DNA of 64,000 bases, taken from assembly GCA_025766275.1 (NCBI GenBank), contig JAFKAC010000022.1, forward strand, positions 310,001 through 374,000, written 5' to 3'. This DNA is from Lactarius indigo. Lineage: Eukaryota; Basidiomycota; Agaricomycetes; Russulales; Russulaceae. The number at the start of each line of letters is the position of its first letter. The stretch's first letter is position 1. Of the stretch, positions 56,710-64,000 are shown one piece after another. The notes beneath the pieces were generated by a model. The model was not told the DNA's origin, did not search any database, and saw nothing but the letters and a program-made list of their open reading frames with translations. The translations under genes and the position numbers were made by a program.

Positions 56710-59700
56710 ATGTCCTCGAACACGGAAGATCCGGGGCACGCCGTCCGACCCGATGGATCGTTGAAGGACGCCTCGGAGATGACTTGGACATTCGACGCAG
56801 ATGAGTCGATCCCATTTCCTTCTCAGAGCTTGGGTGGTTCTGCTGTCAGCGCTAGGCGATCAGGACGTGCTCATTGCCCATCTCGGCGAGCTCTTGAGGC
56901 AGCCGAGGCGTCTTCGGGTTCTGCAGTGACAAGAGGTGTTAAACCGGCTGCCAAACGCAAGGCCTCAAGTACGTCTACTGGAGATCAGCGCATCGCACGC
57001 AAGATCAGTGTCAATATCGACGATGCCTCATCATACGACGGCGACGACGGCGACGACGATGACAGTTCCGTGGTGCCAACACACGATGTGAATGACCTCG
57101 TGTCCAACGTGCCTGACAGTGACGCTTCCATGGAGTCACAAGATGTGGGTAATCTTACGTCCACCGGTGGCTATGGGTCTATCAGGGCGATGGCAGATGC
57201 GGACCATGAGGTATGTCGCCTACTCACATCTCCGTAAATAATCTCATCGATTATTCAGGCCCTGAACTTCAAACCGAGACAAAACCCTACGGCAGATATC
57301 CTCCTTATCTTTAAACGGAAAAAGGAGTATAAGCACCCGGTTTCAGGCAAGATCTCCGATGCACACTTGTGCACGATCTGCGAGTGAGTATATTTTATTT
57401 TCCTGTTTTCCCTTCGTTCACTGAAGTTATTTGAAGGAAGGATCTCTCGATCAACCGGAACTCGTGCATATTGACAGGAAGCACGAGCTCTTTGCGGATG
57501 CATATTGCAAGGTAATCTACTACTCTCTATTTGCGCGATCTTCTGATCCTTTCTAGGCATCATGTAAACTTGTATCGCAAACGCTGTAAAGTACTTGGCA
57601 TCGAGCCACATCCCCGCGCCCTCTCCTGCCTTCCTGCCGGTTCACGCAGCAGCAGGTACGTCGCCGCTATCCCATATTCACTTGACAATCGGTTCACATT
57701 TCGTGTAGTCTCACCCAGACAAGTTTAGATGGCGTGGTCACTCGCGAACCGAAGGTCCCTCCATTTACAACCGCAGGCTTACTCGACCACATCATCGAGC
57801 TTATTGTCTGTGAAGACGAGGTGAGTGAATACGCACATTATAATACTTTATAATTTGATCTTCTTCCGCCCTCAGGCATTCTTGTTGGTCGAGCGTGGGG
57901 CTTTTCGCCGCCTCCTCAAGTTCTGTCGGCCTTCTCTTTTGGAGAAGGACATACCCTCCCGCAACACAATTCGCGCCGAGGTACTTAGATGTGTTCACAT
58001 TGCACAGGGAAGAATGCGTGAGAACATGAAGAGAGCCCCTGGCAAGATATCGTTCACTTTCGACGCGTGGACCTCGGAACCTGGAGACCCCTATCTATCT
58101 GTCACGGCCCACTATATAGATGCACCAGCAGATCAACCGCACATATGGCGCCTCAAGTGTGAACAGCTCATATTTGAGGAAATTAAGGGTAGGCACACGG
58201 GTAAGAATATCGCCGACATCCTGGCTCGTACGCTAGACAGCTACGGGCTTCATGGAAAGGTAACGCTTTCGTTGTCTCTCTCTTCTTGTAACTCACTCGG
58301 AACCCACGTAGATCGGCTGGTTTACCAGTGATGGGGCAGCTGTCAATCGGACAACTATTCGCGTGCTCCAGAACAAGCTTGCCGCTACAGAAGATGAGTG
58401 GAGCGCCGTAGAACACGATATGTTGTAAGTCCTGCTACATCCAGGTATTCCCGAACACATTCTAATTGAACTCTCAGGTGCATGGAACACTCACTCCACC
58501 TCGCAGCGAAGCACTTTATACAGAAGGTCGCGCCGGGTTTAGGCTCTGACACGAATCGTAGGAACACTTTTACCAGGCCAGACCTGGAGGACCCCGATAA
58601 CAACTCGGACGAGGACGAGGACGAGGAGGTCTTCGACTCAGGTAGTTCACTCGGAAAAGCAGTCGCCTTGGTCAAACAGGTAAGTTCCTTCCACACCGGA
58701 CTTGCGTTTGCACTAATGTGTGTGTGTTGCACTGCAGATTCGTAAATCGCCGCAGGCCAGAGCCTACTTCAGGGAGGCCTGCATTCAAGTTGGGGCTGCG
58801 CCGTTGGAGCTTATCGTGTGGATCCGAACTTGCTGGGGGTCCCTCTACAGCTTCCTCGACCGGTTCCTCAAGTTACGATTGGTGCGTGTCGCGTTTTCAT
58901 CATCTCAATCACTGACACTTATCTCCTACAGGGAATTGAACAATTTGTTCTGCTCGCAGATGCGAACGACCAAGTCCCAAACTTGACCGGGCAGCGGAGC
59001 TACGCCGACTTTCAGCTGACGCAGAAAGACTGGGAACGGCTCGTAAATATCAAATCTTCCATAAGGGTGTGTTTTTTTTTCTTCCAATTCCCGCCTTCTC
59101 TCTATTGTTCATACTCTACCAGGAGCTGTCCAACGCTCAGCAGACGTTCTCGAAAGAGCACACCCCGACCGTCTGGCGTGTTCTCTCAACTTTCGAGTTC
59201 CTCATCAAAAACTGGGAGACTATGGCTGATCACATTCAATACCGCGAGCTGAAGGACGCGCTGAACGAAGGACTCAAGAATCTTCGCAAGTGGTATACTC
59301 GTGTTGAAGGCTCACGCGTTACTTATTTCATATGTGTCGGTGAGTTCTCACACTTGTACTCGTTCTTAACTTTGAGCTGACTACACCAGTTCTTGATCCA
59401 AATCTCAAGGATCTTTATTTCCGAGTCCGATGGGATCACGAACAATATGCCGTTGCTATGAGGGAGCTTGAGGAAGTGGTACGTGATCTTTTTAATATTC
59501 AATTGTTCTTATACCGATATCAACTCGTTAGTTCGACAAATATTATATTACTCCGGAAACTACAACGCGTACTGAAGACACCATCGTGCCACCTGTGCCT
59601 AAGCCATCGGCCCACTACGGCGGTTCGTACCTTCTGGAGGCTGTCAAGCTGTTCCAACAAAAAGAGAAGGCGGATGGCAATCCTCGCGATGAACTCAAGC

Positions 59701-60127
59701 AATACCTACATTCTGGGGTCGAGAGTGTGGCCGATGTCGTTTCGTGGTGGGGGGTGAGTTCTTTTATTTGTGTCCAGTGTACTTTTAATGAATGCATATG
59801 GAAACGAAGACCCAAAGCGATGCGAAATACCCCACACTGAAGAGGATCGCCCGGGATTACCTCGCAATCCAGGGATCAGCTACACCATCGGAACGCGCAT
59901 TTAGCAGTGGGGGGATAACCGGCTGCTCACGAAGAAATTTGCTGACCCCAGAAATCTTCGAGGGGCTTCAAATTCTCAAAAGCGCTTACAGGAACGGGCA
60001 TATCTCTGCCGTCACACAGGCGGCAGAACACTTCGACGCCCGTGTACAGTCATTAGACGTTGACTATGTTGGAGACACTGAGATTGAACCAATCGACGTT
60101 GACTCAATCTTGGAGTCATTACAGTGA
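56710..60127 (+). CDS. hAT transposase with BED zinc finger, 911 aa
   Basis: Cuts and pastes the hAT element. Fourteen exons in phase: 56710-57210, 57259-57383, 57437-57511, 57557-57655, 57709-57820, 57876-58259, 58312-58424, 58478-58679, 58738-58881, 58932-59066, 59123-59339, 59390-59478, 59532-59753, 59810-60127. An acidic N-terminus (DGDDGDDDD) precedes a BED-type finger (CTIC...MHIARHH, about residues 205-235). The catalytic core begins FTFDAWTS and continues TSDGAAVN, with an acidic insertion (SDEDEDEEVFDS). The C-terminal dimerisation region has SATPSERAFSSGG. No stop or shift was found, so it appears functional. It lies between the passenger gene and the right terminus. Confidence 0.92.
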
Positions 60128-60776
60128 GATTAGAAAATACGACTATAGAAGAAATACAGTATTTAGTCCATAGCATACTAGCGTGCAGCATGTCGTTCGT
60201 TTTGCGTTCCACCACTTGTCTCCTCTGAATATATCGGCGCCGAGTCGCCAACTTGCCTTATTTCTCTTCAAGTTCCAGGGCCGATTGAAGCACTGCAAGC
60301 TGGAGTATGTGTGACCCCTTGCAACACCTATCACTATTGAGCCGTGCGGTCCACCTTGCGCATTACCTAGTGTGGCACATCTGTTCACGGCCTTGACAAT
60401 CCTAGAATACTGTGTCCCTAAACCCGGCAGACGTGGGTAAGAGTATGGACTCTGGACTACAAAATGATTTTTAAAACATCGGTACGAGAATTCGCAAGAA
60501 GCGCAAATCAGGAAAGGGAAGCGGCGTCGTTGTCCCAAACCTCGATTTAGCGTTCGGTTCGACCTCCTGAACCGGAACCGGACCGCAAAATCCCCTTCAG
60601 GTCCGGTTCGGGGTTCACAGCCTCCCCGAACTGGAACTGGACCATTGTGAACCCTGAACCGGGGTCCGGCTCGGGGTTCGGCAATATCCAAAACCGGACC
60701 CTCGGTCCGGTCCGGAGTTCAGCCACAAAGGGTAAAGAACCAGACTGAACCGAACTTTGACATCACTAGTCAGAGT

Positions 60777-60892
60777 GTCAGAGAGTTGGAAAGTCAGATT
60801 GTCAGAGTGTTGGAGAGTCAGAGTGTTGGAGAGTCAGAGTGTCAGAGAGTCAGAGTGTTGGAGAGTCAGAGTGTCAGAGTGTTGGATAGGGG
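60777..60892 (+). repeat. Left inverted arm, minisatellite part
   Basis: Units such as GTCAGAGT, GTTGGAGA and GTCAGAGA repeat every 8 bp. This is the reverse complement of the right-arm array, but only about 150 bp long counting 52528-52564. Confidence 0.85.
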
Positions 60893-62062
60893 TCTCACAC
60901 CCCTTAGTCCTTCATTCTCAGCTTCCTTTCTGTATGTATTCTACTCCTGTTTCATGCCTTCAAAGGCCCATGTGTATTTACTCTACTCTACTTTACTTTA
61001 CTTCTATTTAGGCTTATCTCTAAAAACATAGCTAAAATGTATAAAAATGTGCTCTTGTGTACCCAAATTATTATCCAGTTGTCTTCCCCTAATCCCTCTC
61101 ATGTACCTCTAAGTTCCCTCTCCAAAGTGAAGCCCTCTTTGCCTTTGTACATCTTTGCTCATCCTCTATCATCTTTCAACTTTGTGCTTTTCTCATTGCC
61201 AACTGAACTGGCTCTTTCAGAACTCATCACCTGACCGGCCCACTTAGCCGGATCACCTTCATCACCTGACCTTTACATCACTGCTAATCTCATCCCCTTG
61301 CTCATAAAATGGTGAATTCTCATAATCCCACGTAAACTGTGGCCTCGAGGTATTTGTGGGGCCAGATTCCCATAGTGTTGAACTTGGAGCAGTATTTCTT
61401 AGCCAAGGTCAAAAGGACCTGAAGGATTAAGTCCAAAGTTGGGGTCTTAGTACTGTGTGCTTTTGCTGTGGCATTGCTCGACACGTGTTCCCCCTGATCC
61501 AAGTTGTTCTGTACTGAAATGAGCTTTTCGACACCTGACAGTTATTCTAAGCAAAATTGCGCTTGGTTTTCAGCACACACACATGCATACACCTTTGTGA
61601 CCCATTGCGATATCAATATTTGCACAGTGCAAATCATACAGAACTATTTAAGATTCAAAGCCCCCTTTATCCGTCACTATGATTTCCTCCCACTTCACGA
61701 CAGTACTCATGCGTTGGCGCTTTCCCCTGTTTCCATTCCACCCCACATGCCGGTCACTCAGAGTGGCACCTAAACGCCACCCTGACCCTGCAGAAACGGG
61801 TAGTCTGCAGGTTCTGGTTGTCAATGAGGTGTGGCTTCTTGTCGTATTCACCTCAACTCATGAATTATCTCACACTCTAGGCAGTTTCCAACTATGAGAA
61901 TAGAGATTGTGCTGCCAGAGAAAATCCGACCACACCCACGCAAATTGAGTCACATAACCAGGTGAGCTTTTGCTCAAACTCATCTGTTCAGGTGCTCTAA
62001 ATGAATTGCCAAGTTTCCGACAGGTGATCCAGGCCACACACTGCCTTCTGAGGTCCCCGAGA
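60893..62062. other. Central unique region of the foldback element
   Basis: About 1.2 kb, pyrimidine- and AT-rich, with only short open frames (longest 89 codons at 61504). No transposase or known domain. Confidence 0.6.
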
Positions 62063-63366
62063 CTGTGACTGACTGTCTGACTGTCTGACTCTCCGACACT
62101 CTGACGCTCTGACTCTCCGACTCTCTGACACTCCGACTCTCTGACTCTCTGACTCTCTGATTGTCTGACTGTCTGACACTCTGACACTCCGACTCTCTGA
62201 CTGTCTGACTGTCTGACACTCTGACACTCTGACACTCTGACTGTCTGACTGTCTGACTCTCCGACACTCTGACGCTCTGACTCTCCGACTCTCTGACTCT
62301 CCAACTCTCTGACTGTCTGACTGTCTGACACTCTGACTGTCTGACTGTCTGACTGTCTGACTCTCCAACTCTCTGACACTCTGACACTCTGACACTCTGA
62401 CTGTCTGACTGTCTGACACTCCAACACTCTGACTGTCTGACTGTCTGACTCTCCGACACTCTGACACTCTGACTGTCTGACTGTCTGACACTCCAACTGT
62501 CTGACTCTCTGACTCTCCAACACTCTGACTGTCTGACTGTCTGACACTCTGACACTCTAACTGTCTGACACTCTGACACTCTGACTGTCTGACACTCTGA
62601 CACTCTGACACTCTGACTGTCTGACACTCTGACACTCTGACTGTCTGACTGTCTGACTCTCCGACACTCTGACGCTCTGACTCTCCGACTCTCTGACTCT
62701 CCAACTGTCTGACTGTCTGACTGTCTGACACTCCAACACTCTGACTGTCTGACTGTCTGACTCTCCGACACTCTGACGCTCTGACACTCCGACTCTCTGA
62801 CTCTCCGACTCTCTGACTCTCTGACTCTCTGACTCTCTGACTCTCCAACTCTCTGACTCTCCAACTCTCTGACTCTCTGACTCTCTGACTCTCCAACTCT
62901 CTGACTCTCCAACTGTCTGACTGTCTGACACTCTGACACTCTGACTGTCTGACTGTCTGACTGTCTGACACTCTGACGCTCTGACTCTCCGACTGTCTGA
63001 CTCTCCAACTCTCTGACTCTCCAACTCTCTGACTGTCTGACTGTCTGACACTCCGACACTCTGACTGTCTGACTGTCTGACTCTCCGACACTCTGACGCT
63101 CTGACACTCCGACTCTCTGACTGTCTGACTGTCTGACACTCTGACACTCTGACACTCTGACTGTCTGACTCTCCGACACTCTGACACTCTGACACTCTGA
63201 CACTCTGACTCTCCAACTCTCTGACTCTCCAACTCTCTGACTGTCTGACACTCTGACACTCTGACACTCTGACTGTCTGACTCTCCGACACTCTGACTCT
63301 CCGACACTCTGACAATCTGACTTTCCAACTCTCTGACACTCTGACACTCCAACTCTCTGACACTGT
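62063..63366 (-). repeat. 8-bp minisatellite array, right arm, about 1.3 kb
   Basis: About 160 tandem 8-bp units, mostly CTGACTGT, CTGACACT, CTGACTCT, CCGACTCT, CCAACTCT and CTGACGCT. Since 8 is not a multiple of 3 and no unit makes a stop on the minus strand, all three minus frames stay open for up to 460 codons. These are not genes. Confidence 0.93.
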
Positions 63367-63885
63367 GAGTCTCCAATTCTGACACTTATTGAATATATTA
63401 TCTATGAATAGTTTCCCTAAATAATATATTATGTGAGTTTCAGGTAACCTGGCTTACTGATTTTGTGATAACTTTTAAATTTTTACATGGAGTCTTGTGT
63501 AGCAGAAATTGTTAAGTTATTTTTCAATGAAAAAATGTTAAATCTTTTCTGAATGTGGCCACAGAATGGACTGTGAAAAAATGCGTGACAGGTGTGACAA
63601 GTATGGACTTTATGTCTTTTCAGGGATTTTCTGTTTCTGAGAAATTGTGGAAAGACTTTAAATTCATGCCACAGCTTTTCTTGAGGACAATTGTGACATA
63701 AGCTATATGTTTTTTGCATATGTAATTGTTAAGTTTTTTCACAGTTTTTCTCATCTGATAATCCCTGAATGGACTTAAAGTCCATTTACCATAATTTTCC
63801 GAGTACAGATTTTATAAAATCTTTAAGTATTAGTCATCACTTTTTTACAATCTTTTCGTGTAAAGACAGAATCATGCTGTCAGTG
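63320..63885 (-). repeat. Right inverted arm of the foldback element
   Basis: Inverted copy of 52017-52564 plus 60777 onward; the comparison showed only isolated differences, for example ACC/ACT near 52303. Confidence 0.88.
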
Positions 63886-64000
63886 GCAGAAGCCGACATG
63901 GCTGTGGTGAACACGTGATATCGGAAGGGTTGAGCGCTTCTCGAACAATATCGTTTTTTGTGAGCGATTTGGTACGCCGGCATTGTGTTGTTAGTTCTAT
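63886..64000. other. Right flank of the foldback element
   Basis: 115 bp of unique sequence starting GCAGAAG; no feature seen. Confidence 0.4.

Larger units (their letters stand above)
52565..60768 (+). mobile_element. Autonomous-looking hAT transposon, 8.2 kb
   Basis: Terminal inverted repeats begin TAGTGATGTCAAAGTTCGG and match for 22 bp at both ends. A perfect 8-bp target duplication GTCAGAGT lies at 52557-52564 and 60769-60776. Subterminal regions (52580-52740 and 60545-60735) are crowded with GAACCGGACC/GGTTCGG motifs in both orientations. It encodes an intact hAT transposase and a second gene of unknown function. It inserted into the minisatellite part of the foldback arm. Its TAGTGAT terminus is shared with the small hAT at 18498, but the rest of the ends differ. 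Confidence 0.94.
52017..63885. mobile_element. Foldback-type element with long inverted arms and minisatellite, split by a hAT element
   Basis: The termini CACTGACAGC...GCTGTCAGTG begin inverted arms of about 0.6 kb that look over 99% identical (52017-52564 plus 60777 onward; 63885 back to about 63320). Each arm runs inward into an 8-bp minisatellite. Without the hAT it is about 3.7 kb and encodes no transposase. GCAGAAG follows the right end (63886-63892) and also lies at 52003-52009, 7 bp outside the left end, a possible displaced target duplication. Long inverted repeats made of tandem units resemble Drosophila FB elements in form only. Confidence 0.8.

Noticed and set aside
62063..63366. 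Possible CRISPR array or telomere-like repeat
   Set aside because: Units are 8 bp and contiguous without spacers, and they do not resemble TTAGGG; this is a minisatellite inside a foldback arm.
61980..63385. Three overlapping minus-strand open frames of 268-462 codons with repetitive Ser/Glu/Gln/Val/Arg sequence
   Set aside because: They are a by-product of the 8-bp minisatellite, which lacks stops in all three minus frames; composition simply cycles with the repeat.

Overview
The window looks like the genome of a mushroom-forming basidiomycete (Agaricomycetes). The evidence is short GT-AG introns of about 45-65 nt in every host gene I could model, a chromodomain Ty3/gypsy element, hAT elements, STAND/NLR genes with a fungal Goodbye-type N-terminus, and dispersed F-box genes. 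No rRNA, tRNA or CRISPR was recognised. All exon models were built by eye from splice signals and reading-frame phase.

Region 1 (1-17.4 kb) is a nest of LTR retrotransposons. A minus-strand Ty1/copia element (gag start at 16932) is split three times: by an internally deleted copia element (11049-16341, TSD GACCC), by a complete-length Ty3/gypsy element (2840-10577, TSD CTGGC), and at 2096 by the 3' end of a second, plus-strand LTR element that runs off the left edge. At the two sites with both ends in the window, removing the insert and one TSD copy restores the copia reading frame.

Region 2 (18-36 kb) is a host locus in which F-box-like genes and NLRs alternate: F-box pseudogene, NLR1 (Goodbye-NACHT-9 ankyrin repeats, 1047 aa), F-box pseudogene, an LRR-like minus-strand pseudogene, NLR2 (same design, 11 ankyrin repeats, 1131 aa), F-box pseudogene. 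Flanking sequence is duplicated too, so the unit was copied as a block of 5 kb or more. A non-autonomous hAT element (18498-19307), a related hAT remnant (35499-35675) and a tiny poly(A)-tailed retroposed fragment (26603-26652) have invaded it.

Region 3 (35.8-52 kb) holds ordinary genes: two tandem short-chain dehydrogenases (296 and 294 aa) with matching promoters and a 7-nt micro-exon, a 413-aa protein of unknown function, a 421-aa low-complexity protein, and one F-box-like gene with an intact frame (405 aa). Between them are gene-poor stretches.

Region 4 (52.0-63.9 kb) is a foldback-type element with inverted arms of about 0.6 kb that run into an 8-bp minisatellite. Its left arm is split by an 8.2-kb hAT transposon (52565-60768, TSD GTCAGAGT) carrying an intact 14-exon, 911-aa BED/hAT transposase and a second gene of unknown function. 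The foldback arms match across the hAT insertion point, which fixes the order of events.
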